The notes beneath the pieces were generated by a model that saw only the letters and a list, made by a program, of their open reading frames with translations, made no database searches and was not told the DNA's origin. From Methylotenera sp. (GTDB lineage Bacteria; Pseudomonadota; Gammaproteobacteria; Burkholderiales; Methylophilaceae), in the NCBI RefSeq assembly GCF_029946165.1, contig NZ_JAQSDZ010000006.1:62001-126000 (forward strand): a stretch of 64,000 nt of DNA, in the 5' to 3' direction. Made by a program: the position numbers and the translations under genes. Positions within the stretch are counted from its first letter, which is position 1, and the number at the start of each line of letters is the position of its first letter. Shown piece by piece: positions 54,703 to 64,000 of this stretch.

Positions 54703-55644
54703 ATGACCAACACACAATCTATCAAAACCATTCTTACGTCTGCTGCAGCTCAACTTAACAATGATGAAGCTACGTTAGAGGCGCAATTGCTTTTGCAACA
54801 CGTGCTGAATGTAAATCGTGCGTGGCTCATTTCACATGCAAATGATTCCATGCAAGCCAATAGCCACGAGGCATTTGAGTTATTACTTAATAGACGGCTA
54901 AAGGGCGAGCCTATTGCTTATATTTTAGGCGTTCGTGAGTTTTACGGTTTAGATTTATTGGTGACACCTGACACCTTGATTCCAAGGCCTGATACTGAAA
55001 CGCTGGTAGAAGCGGCTTTAGCAAAAATCGCTAACCCGTCATTCCGACGCAGGTCGGAATCTAGTGACGTTAAGCCGCCCCCCTCACCCCAACCCTCTCC
55101 CGCCAGCGGGCGAGGGAGCTTTACCGTACTTGACCTTGGCACAGGCACTGGTGCTATCGCCCTAGCGATTGCCAAAAGCCGTCCGCAAGCTTTTGTAACA
55201 GCGGTAGATGCCTCCAAAGCAGCCTTAGAAATCGCCAAAAAAAATGCACAAAACTTAAACATTACGAACATAGAATTTGTTTTAAGTAACTGGTTTGATG
55301 AATTAGAAAATTCCACGTTTGACATGATTGTGAGCAACCCACCTTATATTGAAGAAAATGACGTGCATCTTAGCCAAGGCGATTTACGTTTTGAGCCTAT
55401 CAGCGCATTAGCTTCTGGCGCGGATGGTTTGGATGATATTCGCAAAATCATCGATAACTGTTTGATTTACCTAAAGCCGCAAGGTTGGTTGATGTTGGAA
55501 CATGGCTTTAATCAGGCGTTACAGGTTGCAGACTTAATGGCAGGCGCGGGTTTAACTAACATTGAAACGATTAAAGATTTAGGTAACAATGACCGCGTGA
55601 CTATTGGTAAAAATCCTTTGATTGTTAGTACGCATTGGGATTAA
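54703..55644 (+). CDS. prmC: Peptide chain release factor N5-glutamine methyltransferase carrying a repeat-derived in-frame insertion
   Basis: GVREFYGLDLLVTPDTLIPRPDTETLVEAAL, VLDLGTGTGAIALA, DMIVSNPPYIEE (NPPY). Confidence 0.93.
   Translation: MTNTQSIKTILTSAAAQLNNDEATLEAQLLLQHVLNVNRAWLISHANDSMQANSHEAFELLLNRRLKGEPIAYILGVREFYGLDLLVTPDTLIPRPDTETLVEAALAKIANPSFRRRSESSDVKPPPSPQPSPASGRGSFTVLDLGTGTGAIALAIAKSRPQAFVTAVDASKAALEIAKKNAQNLNITNIEFVLSNWFDELENSTFDMIVSNPPYIEENDVHLSQGDLRFEPISALASGADGLDDIRKIIDNCLIYLKPQGWLMLEHGFNQALQVADLMAGAGLTNIETIKDLGNNDRVTIGKNPLIVSTHWD
55037..55121. repeat. Family B + family C repeats inside prmC
   Basis: CCGTCATTCCGACGCAGGTCGGAATCTAGT followed by CCCCCTCACCCCAACCCTCTCCCGCCAGCGGGCGAGGGAG. 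Confidence 0.85.
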
Positions 55645-55660
55645 CAATGTAACAAAACCC

Positions 55661-56197
55661 TTAATAAAGGTTTTTCAGTTTTACATAATTATCTGCGGAG
55701 GCTTTTAAACCTGTTATTTCATCTTGCGTTAAAGCGCGTATTTTCTTTGCTGGGCGGCCGATATATAAATGGCCGCTTTCTAGCACTTTGCCTTCTGGCA
55801 CTAAACTGCCTGCGGCGAGCAACACTTGTTTTTGCACCACGGCTTTATCCATCACAATACTGCCCATGCCGATTAAACATTCATCTTCAATCGTGCAGCC
55901 ATGCAAAATAACCGTGTGCCCAATGGTGACGTTATCGCCAATAATGAGCGGCGAACCTTGTGGGTCTTCGCTAGATTTATGGTTTACATGCAGCATGCTT
56001 AAATCTTGAATATTGGTATTTCTGCCAATGTGAATAAAATTCACGTCACCCCTTATCACCGTGCTTGGCCACACTGAGCTATCTTCGCCGATGCTCACTT
56101 CACCAATAATGATAGCGGATTCGTGTACGTAAGTACTGTCTGCCAATTGCGGTGTTTTATTCTGGAAAGTTTGAATGTTTTTGCGTTGCATTTTCAC
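55661..56197 (-). CDS. Gamma-carbonic-anhydrase-like hexapeptide-repeat protein
   Basis: SSVWPSTVIRGDVNFIHIGRNTNIQDLSMLHV...IGHTVILHGCTI left-handed beta-helix. Confidence 0.88.
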   Translation of the reverse strand: MKMQRKNIQTFQNKTPQLADSTYVHESAIIIGEVSIGEDSSVWPSTVIRGDVNFIHIGRNTNIQDLSMLHVNHKSSEDPQGSPLIIGDNVTIGHTVILHGCTIEDECLIGMGSIVMDKAVVQKQVLLAAGSLVPEGKVLESGHLYIGRPAKKIRALTQDEITGLKASADNYVKLKNLY

Positions 56198-56307
56198 ACC
56201 TCTTTGTTGCGGGCCGTTTTTTTACAAGCCAGCTTCCTTCAAGTTAAAATCACACTATCAAGTATGACTAACAGCCGTATTTAATTTACACATAGTATAA
56301 TCACAAA

Positions 56308-57480
56308 ATGACTGAAAATAACCCTGTTGGCAACAACTCTGTAGGCTCTGACTTTGTTGGAATAGTTGCCCCACAAACCGCACACTTCAACTCACCGCTT
56401 ACGCTAAAAAGTGGCGCAGTGTTGCCTCAATTCGACCTTGTATATGAAACTTACGGAACGCTGAATGCAGATAAATCCAATGCGGTTTTAATCTGCCATG
56501 CGCTTTCTGGCACGCATCACGTTGCTGGGAAATATACTGAAAATGATAAATACGCAGGCTGGTGGGACAATTTAGTTGGCCCGAACAAGCCTTTAGACAC
56601 GAATAAATTCTTCGTCATTGGGCTCAACAACCTTGGCGGCTGTCACGGCAGCACTGGGCCAGTTAGCATCAATCCTGAGACCAATCAACAATGGGGATCG
56701 CAATTTCCTATTGTGACCGTTGAGGATTGGGTTAAATCTCAAGCTTTATTAGCCGACCACTTAGGCATTGCGCAACTCGCCGCGGTTATTGGCGGCAGCC
56801 TTGGTGGTATGCAAGCCCTGCAATGGACAATTGCTTATCCAGAGCGCGTTCGCCATGCTTTGGTCATCGCCTCTGCGCCTAACCTCACCGCACAAAACAT
56901 AGCATTTAACGAAGTGGCTCGCCAAGCCATTATTACCGACCCCGAATTTCATGGTGGCGATTATTACGCACACCATGTATTGCCTCGCCGTGGCTTACGC
57001 ATCGCGCGCATGCTAGGCCACATTACCTATTTAAGTGACGATGCAATGGGCGCTAAATTTGGTCGTAAACTTAAAGGCGACATTAAATACAGTTTTGATG
57101 CTGAATTTGAAATGGAATCGTACCTGCGTTATCAAGGCGATAAGTTTGCGGGTGAGTTTGATGCAAACACTTATTTGCGCATGACGCGAGCTTTAGATTA
57201 TTACGACCCTGCGCTCAATTTCGATGGTGATTTAAGTACAGCTTTAAACAAAGTCACTGCAAAATTTCTAGTGGTTTCTTTTACCAGTGATTGGCGCTTT
57301 TCACCTGCGCGCTCACGCGAAATTGTAAAAGCATTGCTCGACAACGAACGTACCGTAAGTTATGCAGAAGTCACTGCTGCGCATGGCCATGATGCATTCT
57401 TAATGCGAGATGTGCACTACCACAACATTTTGCGCGCCTATTTAAATAGTATTGAAGTTGGTATTCATCATGCAAAATAA
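56308..57480 (+). CDS. metX: Homoserine O-acyltransferase
   Basis: [41 protein letters not shown]. Confidence 0.95.
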   Translation: MTENNPVGNNSVGSDFVGIVAPQTAHFNSPLTLKSGAVLPQFDLVYETYGTLNADKSNAVLICHALSGTHHVAGKYTENDKYAGWWDNLVGPNKPLDTNKFFVIGLNNLGGCHGSTGPVSINPETNQQWGSQFPIVTVEDWVKSQALLADHLGIAQLAAVIGGSLGGMQALQWTIAYPERVRHALVIASAPNLTAQNIAFNEVARQAIITDPEFHGGDYYAHHVLPRRGLRIARMLGHITYLSDDAMGAKFGRKLKGDIKYSFDAEFEMESYLRYQGDKFAGEFDANTYLRMTRALDYYDPALNFDGDLSTALNKVTAKFLVVSFTSDWRFSPARSREIVKALLDNERTVSYAEVTAAHGHDAFLMRDVHYHNILRAYLNSIEVGIHHAK

Positions 57481-58087
57481 TGTAAATATTACAAATTCAA
57501 CGCAAGAATTCAGGCAAGACTTTGCAATTATCTCTGGTTGGGTAAAATTTGGCTCAAAAGTACTCGATTTAGGTTGTGGCGATGGCGCATTATTGCAATT
57601 TTTACGCAGCGGCTTAGAAGTAAAAGGCTATGGCGTAGAAAAAGATGATGCTAACTGGATTGCGTGTATGAATAATGGCGTAAATGTTATTCAAATGGAC
57701 TTAGAAGACGGTTTATCAGGCTTTGAAGATCAATCGTTTGATACTGTTATCCTCTCGCAAACACTGCAAGCCATGCATAATACAGAAAGAATCGTGCTTG
57801 AAATGTTGCGCGTTGGTTGCGAAGTGATTGTCACTTTTCCTAACTTTGGCTATTGGCGCAATCGCATACAAATTCTCTCGGGCAATATGCCAGTGTCTAA
57901 AATACTGCCATACCAGTGGTTTGATACACCTAATGTGCACCTTTGTACAATTAATGACTTTGACGAATTTTGTAAAAATCACAAAATTTCAGTGCTTGAA
58001 CGCAAAGTAATTACCGACGGTAATCAAATTGATTTTATGCCTAACTTTTTGGGCAATTTGGCTATTTATCGCTTGAAAGCTAATTAA
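57470..58087 (+). CDS. metW: Methionine biosynthesis protein MetW
   Basis: [40 protein letters not shown]. Confidence 0.95.
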   Translation: MQNNVNITNSTQEFRQDFAIISGWVKFGSKVLDLGCGDGALLQFLRSGLEVKGYGVEKDDANWIACMNNGVNVIQMDLEDGLSGFEDQSFDTVILSQTLQAMHNTERIVLEMLRVGCEVIVTFPNFGYWRNRIQILSGNMPVSKILPYQWFDTPNVHLCTINDFDEFCKNHKISVLERKVITDGNQIDFMPNFLGNLAIYRLKAN

Positions 58088-58089
58088 TA

Positions 58090-59367
58090 GTGTTGCATAA
58101 CGCAGCACAGCCTACAATTTGGCAAACGATTTTCACTAAAAGAATGCTGGCCTGCGTATTCTTGGGCTTTACCTCAGGCTTGCCTTTATATTTGCTTTTG
58201 CAACTTCTACCTGCATGGCTACGTTCTGAAGGAATGAATCTTAAAACGATTGCAGCATTTGCTTTTATTCAACTGCCATACTCATGGAAGTTTGTATGGG
58301 CGCCGTTGATGGACAGATACAACCTTATTGCCCCGCTTGGGCGCAGACGTAGTTGGATGCTCATCACGCAAGTCGCGCTATTTTTCAGCATGGTGGCTTA
58401 TGGGTTTTACGAGCCAAAGCTTGACATCACAACCATTGCGATTATTTCTACTATCATTGCATTTTTCTCTGCCAGCCAAGACATCGTCATTGATGCGTTT
58501 CGGCGCGAAATTTTAAGCGATCATGAACTAGGTTTAGGCAACAGCATCCATGTGAATGCTTACCGCATTGCAGGGCTTGTGCCAGGGTCGTTAGGGTTAA
58601 TATTGGCTGACCATTTGCCTTGGTCATCCGTATTTTGGATTGTTGCGCTGTTTATGTTGCCTGGCATTATCATGACTTTGGTAATCAAAGAATCTAACAA
58701 AACTGCTGCGCCAAAAACACTTTATGACTCAGTATTTGAGCCATTCCATGAATTTATTACCCGACAAGGTTGGCAGAGCGCATTGCTCGTGTTGATATTT
58801 ATTTTGCTCTACAAACTGGGCGACAGCATGGCAACCGCACTCGCTACGCCATTCTATCTAGATATGCACTTTAGTAAAAGTGACATTGGCGCCATCGCAA
58901 AAGGTAGTGGTTTAGTCTTACAGATTGCAGGCGCTTTTGCGGGCGGCTTGTGGATGCTTAAACTAGGCATAAATCGAGCATTATGGATATTTGGTATTGC
59001 GCAAGCTGTGACTATTTTAGGTTTTGCTTGGCTCGCGCACGCAGGCCCTTTTGAAGTCATTGGCACAGCAGAACGTACGATGTTAGCCATTGTGATTGGT
59101 GCAGAAGCCTTTGGCGTAGGTTTAGGTACCGCGGCCTACGTTGCCTACATGGCGCGCGAAACCAACCCCATTTACACCGCTACTCAGCTTGCTTTATTCA
59201 CCAGCTTATCCGCCGTACCACGCTCAATGTTTAACGCGCTAACAGGCGGCATGGTAGAAAATTTAGGTTGGGAGAATTTCTTCTACGTTTGTACGCTATT
59301 AGCCATTCCGGGGATGGTGCTTTTGTTAAAAGTTGCGCCGTGGCATACGGTTAAAGCCAATGATTAG
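58090..59367 (+). CDS. AmpG-like MFS permease
   Basis: GFTSGLPLYLLLQLLPAWLRSEGMNLKTIAAFAFIQLPYSWKFVWAPLMDRY; GTG start. Confidence 0.88.
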   Translation: MLHNAAQPTIWQTIFTKRMLACVFLGFTSGLPLYLLLQLLPAWLRSEGMNLKTIAAFAFIQLPYSWKFVWAPLMDRYNLIAPLGRRRSWMLITQVALFFSMVAYGFYEPKLDITTIAIISTIIAFFSASQDIVIDAFRREILSDHELGLGNSIHVNAYRIAGLVPGSLGLILADHLPWSSVFWIVALFMLPGIIMTLVIKESNKTAAPKTLYDSVFEPFHEFITRQGWQSALLVLIFILLYKLGDSMATALATPFYLDMHFSKSDIGAIAKGSGLVLQIAGAFAGGLWMLKLGINRALWIFGIAQAVTILGFAWLAHAGPFEVIGTAERTMLAIVIGAEAFGVGLGTAAYVAYMARETNPIYTATQLALFTSLSAVPRSMFNALTGGMVENLGWENFFYVCTLLAIPGMVLLLKVAPWHTVKAND

Positions 59368-59369
59368 TA

Positions 59370-59484
59370 CTAAATTCCGTGGTTACCACGGAATCCAGCG
59401 GTATGTTATCCAATCGGTAAGTAATACCTCAAGTTAGCAAGCATTGCTGAAGACACTGGATTCCGACCTGCGTCGGAATGACGG
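59370..59484. repeat. Family B inverted pair
   Basis: CCGTGGTTACCACGGAATCCAG ... ACTGGATTCCGACCTGCGTCGGAATGACGG. Confidence 0.8.
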
Positions 59485-59552
59485 TATAAAAAATTTTGTA
59501 AGTTTTCTGCAATCACTCCGACCAACTCCTATGACCAAAAAGGAGTTAGACC

Positions 59553-60329
59553 ATGCAACTTATCGCTAAAATAGCATTCGTTTTGAGCTTATTTAACCTT
59601 GCCGCACAACCCGCAATTGCTGCAGAATGCAGCGCTAAAAGCGGAGCCGCGACTGTACCGTTACTCGAGCTATACACTTCAGAAGGTTGCAGTAGCTGCC
59701 CACCAGCAGATAAGTGGTTAAGTGACTTAAAACCAGACACTAAAAAAATCATCCCTCTGGCTTTTCACGTAAATTATTGGGATTACATAGGCTGGAAAGA
59801 TAAATTCTCTAAAGCAGAATATTCAGACCGCCAACGTAAAACTGCCGCGTTTGCAGGCACTGGTTTTGTCTATACACCGCAATTTATATTAAGTGGACGT
59901 GACATGAAAGGCGCAGATGCCTCGCGTTTAAACCAAGCAATTTCTGCCAGCCAAAAACTTGCCTCTCGTGCCAATTTAAGCCTAAATGCTATCACGCAGA
60001 CAAATGGTGAAATCACACTCAAAGCCACTGCACAGGCGGTTAACCCAGCTGACATTAACAATGCCGATATTTTTGTGGCAATTTATGAAAATAAATTGGT
60101 CAGCCAAGTAAATGCAGGTGAAAACAGCGGTCGCGAGCTAAAGCATGATTACGTGGTGCGTGATTTATTAGGCGCTTATCAACTAAGCAATAAAAATGAA
60201 TTTGCAAAAAACTTTACCTTAAAACCTGAGTGGAAAGGCAGACAAGCGGGAGCGGTGATATTTGTGCAAAATTCAAAAAATGGTGAGATTTTGCAGAGTT
60301 TGCAGTTGCCGTTTTGTAGCGAAATTTAG
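59553..60329 (+). CDS. DUF1223-domain exported protein
   Basis: VPLLELYTSEGCSSCPPADKWLS..FHVNYWDYIGWKDKFSK, thioredoxin-like fold with CSSCPPA. Confidence 0.85.
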   Translation: MQLIAKIAFVLSLFNLAAQPAIAAECSAKSGAATVPLLELYTSEGCSSCPPADKWLSDLKPDTKKIIPLAFHVNYWDYIGWKDKFSKAEYSDRQRKTAAFAGTGFVYTPQFILSGRDMKGADASRLNQAISASQKLASRANLSLNAITQTNGEITLKATAQAVNPADINNADIFVAIYENKLVSQVNAGENSGRELKHDYVVRDLLGAYQLSNKNEFAKNFTLKPEWKGRQAGAVIFVQNSKNGEILQSLQLPFCSEI

Positions 60330-60423
60330 ATTGTTAAATTGACCAACCAAAATTTGACGTGAGCAAAAACTGAAGTGTATTTAAGATAGAATGTTGCTCA
60401 ACCCTTAATATAGCAGCGTCTAC

Positions 60424-60741
60424 GTGAATACCGAACACCCCGAAAAAGGCATTTTATTCATCTATGCCGCCGTGTTTCTCTTTGCAAGTAGCGATGCGCT
60501 TTCCAAATATCTCACCAACTTTTACCCGTGGTGATGGTGCTATGGGTGAGATATGTAGTGCATATTTCGCTAATGATAGTTGCTTTAAGGCCACCATCAT
60601 TAAAAACACTCATCACCACTAAAAACTCCAAACTACAAATTATTCGCGGCTTATGCATGGTGAATATCTACTTAAAGTTCATCAGCGCCCTACACTTTAT
60701 TCCACTAGCTGAAGGCACCACGGGGTGGGTTATTGGTTTTT
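60424..60741 (+). pseudogene. Truncated, frameshifted EamA/DMT-family transporter remnant
   Basis: VNTEHPEKGILFIYAAVFLFASSDALSKYLTNFYP then -1 frameshift to VVMVLWVRYVVHISLMIVALRP...LQIIRGLCMVNIYLKFISALHFIPLAEGTT, then loss of similarity. Confidence 0.75.
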
Positions 60742-60850
60742 AGTAAAATAGCTTATAAAAATCGAACTAAAGAATGTTAATACGCCTGCTCTGTAACCAA
60801 TATCCATGGGGGGGGTCGCAGGGCAGATTCCAAATACTTATCGAGCGTAG

Positions 60851-61639
60851 CTAGTCCAAAAATTCAACTGTCAACGGCGCATGATCACTAAACTTCTCTG
60901 CCTTATAAATGCTGGTTGAAACCGCTTTCTTGGCGATGCCAGGCGTAGCAATTTGGTAGTCTAACCGCCAACCCACATTTTTCTCATACGCCGCCCCACG
61001 GTTACTCCACCATGTGTAACACTCATCGGTGGTATCAGGATGTAAGGTTCGATAAACGTCTACCCAGCCCACTTCATCAAATAAGGTGGTCAGCCATGCG
61101 CGTTCTTCCGGCAAAAATCCTGAATTTTTCTTGTTGCCTTTGTAATTTTTAAGGTCAGTTTCTTTGTGGGCGATGTTCCAATCGCCACAAATAACGATTT
61201 CACGACCGCATTTAATCAACGCTTGCATGTGTAACATAAAGCGTGTCATAACGCTAAATTTAAAGGCTTGACGTTCTTCTCCACTAGAGCCGCTTGGCAA
61301 ATAGAGGGAAACCACGCTTAAATTACCAAATTGACATTCTATATACCGCCCTTCACTGTCGATATCTTGTACACCGTCATTTGAGCTTCCTAATCCCTCA
61401 ATCACAGCATCTGGTTTAGTTTTGCAGTAAATGCCAACACCGCTATACCCTTTTTTTTCAGCATAGTGAAAATAGCCATAATAGCCTGTCGGATTAAGCA
61501 TTTCTGGCGTCATATCAGCTTGTTGCGCTTTGACTTCCTGCATACAAACGATGTCAGCATTTTGCGTTTGCAGCCATTTCTGTACGCCTTTATTTGTTGC
61601 AGAGCGTATGCCATTGAGGTTTAGCGATATAATCTTCAA
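60851..61639 (-). CDS. xthA: Exodeoxyribonuclease III
   Basis: MKIISLNLNGIRSA, VCMQEVKAQ, GDWNIAHKE, SDHAPLTVEF. Confidence 0.95.
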   Translation of the reverse strand: MKIISLNLNGIRSATNKGVQKWLQTQNADIVCMQEVKAQQADMTPEMLNPTGYYGYFHYAEKKGYSGVGIYCKTKPDAVIEGLGSSNDGVQDIDSEGRYIECQFGNLSVVSLYLPSGSSGEERQAFKFSVMTRFMLHMQALIKCGREIVICGDWNIAHKETDLKNYKGNKKNSGFLPEERAWLTTLFDEVGWVDVYRTLHPDTTDECYTWWSNRGAAYEKNVGWRLDYQIATPGIAKKAVSTSIYKAEKFSDHAPLTVEFLD

Positions 61640-61670
61640 AACTTTTATCCTTAATATAATTATCTAGAAC

Positions 61671-62345
61671 ATGAGCACGAATCACACAATTGAGCAGTCT
61701 GACCAATTCAGGCAAGAGTTTATCGCATTTGCCATTAAAAAAGAGGTTTTGCGCTTTGGCGAATTTACAACTAAAGCAGGTCGCCTAAGCCCTTACTTTT
61801 TTAATGCCGGGTTGTTTAATGATGGCGAAAGCTTGATGAAACTCGGCGAATTTTACGCTGAAGCCATTAAAAACTCTGGTATTGAATTTGATATGTTATT
61901 TGGCCCAGCTTATAAAGGCATTACCTTGGCAGCCAGTATTGCCATTGCCTTTGCCAAAAATGGTCACAATGTGCCCTACGCGTATAATCGTAAAGAAGCT
62001 AAGGATCATGGCGAAGGTGGCGTGATTGTTGGCAGCCCTCTTAAAGGTCGAGTTCTTATCATCGATGACGTAATCTCAGCAGGTACATCAGTGAGGGAAT
62101 CTGTTGATCTCATACGCGAAAATGGCGCGACTGCATGTGGCGTAGCTATTGCCATAGACAGACAAGAGAAGGGGTTGGGTGAATTATCGGCAGTGCAAGA
62201 AGTGATTAAAAATAATGGAATTCCCGTATGTGCAATCGCTAATTTGAATGACTTATTAACCTATCTAGAGAATCAAAACGATATGGCACAAAGTTTGCTA
62301 ATCGATAAAGTTATGTCGTATCGCCAGATGTATGGCGTTATTTAA
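61671..62345 (+). CDS. pyrE: Orotate phosphoribosyltransferase
   Basis: SPYFFNAGLFNDG, GPAYKGITLA, VLIIDDVISAGTS PRPP motif. Confidence 0.96.
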   Translation: MSTNHTIEQSDQFRQEFIAFAIKKEVLRFGEFTTKAGRLSPYFFNAGLFNDGESLMKLGEFYAEAIKNSGIEFDMLFGPAYKGITLAASIAIAFAKNGHNVPYAYNRKEAKDHGEGGVIVGSPLKGRVLIIDDVISAGTSVRESVDLIRENGATACGVAIAIDRQEKGLGELSAVQEVIKNNGIPVCAIANLNDLLTYLENQNDMAQSLLIDKVMSYRQMYGVI

Positions 62346-62408
62346 ATAAGGTTGAATACAGCACCTTAAAGTTATTCTAAACAATTGATAAAGTAATTTT
62401 AATTCTTA

Positions 62409-63050
62409 ATGAAACTATTAGCTGCAAATAATTCAACCTTTATTAACGTGGCGAAACTTGGTCATTCCAGTTCTGCCTTATTTGCGTTGCTGTTTTCCAG
62501 CCTACTGATTTTGACGAGCTTTGCGCCTCTGGCGCATGCGGATGCCAGCAAAATAGTGAAATGGAAAGATGCAAATGGCGTTACTCATTACGGCGACAAA
62601 ATGCCGGCGCAAGAGTCCGGTCGGAGTAATAGTGAATTAAATAACCATGGTACGGTGATTAAAACGAATAAGTCCTTTAATCCTCAGGTTAACTCTGAAG
62701 AAAAAGATAAGCATTCAATTGAGCAACATAGACAAGACAAGGCCTTGTTAGCCTCTTATTCATCTATCGAAGAAATTGATATGGCGGAAAAACGTAATTT
62801 GAAGAGTGACGAATCCGCCTTACTCACGCTAAATCAAAGTCAAGAAGAAACCAAAAAGTTGTTGGCTAAGATATATGCAAATTTTTCTGGCAAAAAAATG
62901 TCTAACCAAGCCTCCATAGAAGCTCAAACCTATCAGACGGAATTAAAACAAACAAAATCACAAATTGTTGCAGTACAAAATAGCATTGCTCAAACAAAAG
63001 TTCGTTTTAATCAATATAGATCTAGATATATTGAATTAAAGCCTCAATAA
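62409..63050 (+). CDS. DUF4124-domain exported protein
   Basis: Signal peptide then KIVKWKDANGVTHYGDKMP. Confidence 0.75.
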   Translation: MKLLAANNSTFINVAKLGHSSSALFALLFSSLLILTSFAPLAHADASKIVKWKDANGVTHYGDKMPAQESGRSNSELNNHGTVIKTNKSFNPQVNSEEKDKHSIEQHRQDKALLASYSSIEEIDMAEKRNLKSDESALLTLNQSQEETKKLLAKIYANFSGKKMSNQASIEAQTYQTELKQTKSQIVAVQNSIAQTKVRFNQYRSRYIELKPQ

Positions 63051-63090
63051 AACACTAAAAAAATAAACAATAAACAATACTTAATAAAAA

Positions 63091-63128
63091 TGCCGCCTAT
63101 TTGCCAAACATTCTCGGCATAGGCGGCA
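63091..63128 (-). terminator. Terminator downstream of gatB
   Basis: TGCCGCCTAT ... ATAGGCGGCA stem; minus strand followed by TTTTTATTAAG. Confidence 0.7.
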
Positions 63129-63170
63129 AATTACTTTAATACCACTGCGGTTTTTTGATTTAGCAGGAAT

Positions 63171-64000
63171 CTAGCTTAGTTTTTTCTTTAAAATATCATT
63201 CACTTGCGTTGGGTTGGCTTTACCTTTTGAGGCTTTCATGGCTTGCCCAACTAAAGCATTAAACGCCTTTTCTTTACCTGCCTTAAACTCTTCAACCATC
63301 GCGGCATTTGCGGCTAATACTTCGTCGACAATCGCTTCAATTGCTCCGCTATCAGATTCTTGTTTTAAACCTTTGGCGGCAATGATGTCGTCAACACTGC
63401 CTTCAACATTCCATAGCGCCTCAAATACTTGTTTGGCTGCGTTGTTTGAAATCGTATTATCGCTAATACGTTTTAATAGTTGTGCTAATTGCTGTGCATT
63501 GATTGGTGAATCACTAATACTTGTATCTTCTGCATTTAATTTAGCAGCCAGTGTACCCATTACCCAGTTCGCCGATTGTTTAGCATCTGCACCTGCTTCA
63601 ACGGTTGCAACAAAATAATTGGCTAAATCTCGTGAGGTAGTCAGCGCGTTTGCATCGTAACTTGATAACGCATATTGTGCTTCAAATCGTGCTTTCATGG
63701 CTTCTGGCAACTCGGGCATTTGCGCTCTTACCGCATCTTTATCAGCTTCTGAAATGACTAATGGTAACAAATCTGGATCTGGAAAGTAGCGGTAATCATT
63801 GGCTTCTTCTTTGCTACGCATAGCGCGTGTTTCGCCAGTATCTGGGTTAAACAAAACCGTAGCTTGTTGAATCGTGCCGCCATCTTCTAGTGTTTCAATT
63901 TGCCAGCGAGTTTCATACTCAATGGCTTGGGTCATAAATTTGAACGAGTTCAGGTTTTTAATCTCGCGGCGCGTACCTAACTTTTCGCTGCCTTTCGGGC
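63171..64000 (-). CDS. gatB: Asp-tRNA(Asn)/Glu-tRNA(Gln) amidotransferase subunit B, C-terminal part, truncated by window edge
   Basis: Minus-strand frame continues past the annotated Met: ..[24 protein letters not shown].., [21 protein letters not shown]. Confidence 0.95.
   Translation of the reverse strand, partial: PKGSEKLGTRREIKNLNSFKFMTQAIEYETRWQIETLEDGGTIQQATVLFNPDTGETRAMRSKEEANDYRYFPDPDLLPLVISEADKDAVRAQMPELPEAMKARFEAQYALSSYDANALTTSRDLANYFVATVEAGADAKQSANWVMGTLAAKLNAEDTSISDSPINAQQLAQLLKRISDNTISNNAAKQVFEALWNVEGSVDDIIAAKGLKQESDSGAIEAIVDEVLAANAAMVEEFKAGKEKAFNALVGQAMKASKGKANPTQVNDILKKKLS

Noticed and set aside
54942-55337. 131-aa antisense ORF over prmC
   Set aside because: Antisense shadow of a clear methyltransferase gene; open only because of codon bias and the GC-rich repeat.

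Overview
This 64 kb window reads as the chromosome of a betaproteobacterium, probably a methylotroph of the Methylophilaceae type (inferred from gene content and order; not tested). It is mostly core metabolism: an aryl-polyene-like fatty-acid/polyketide cluster (1-11022, minus strand), an orphan GspE/PilB-type ATPase gene broken by an apparent 1-nt deletion, ssb, an MFS gene, uvrA, mtgA, aroE, glnA-ntrB-ntrC with tandem NtrC sites and a sigma54 promoter, a porin, dgt, aroB-aroK-pilQPONM, a PBP1A gene, hemB, trpC/trpD/trpG/trpE, gph, rpe, hemA, prfA, prmC, metX-metW, an AmpG-like permease, xthA, pyrE and gatB (partial). The most interesting layer is a set of interspersed palindromic repeat families. 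One event places two of these repeats back to back, in frame, inside prmC. Other notable points: a 300-bp-offset degenerate duplication of the ntrC 3' end together with its REP pair; a MITE-like long palindrome in the rpe/hemA divergent promoter; a structured GC-rich block upstream of trpE; an APE-like cluster without several canonical partners but with a polysaccharide deacetylase and an alpha/beta hydrolase; and an AT-rich orphan gene between prfA and prmC. I saw no CRISPR array, rRNA, tRNA, prophage or intact transposase. All family names are from reading the translations; no database search was run.
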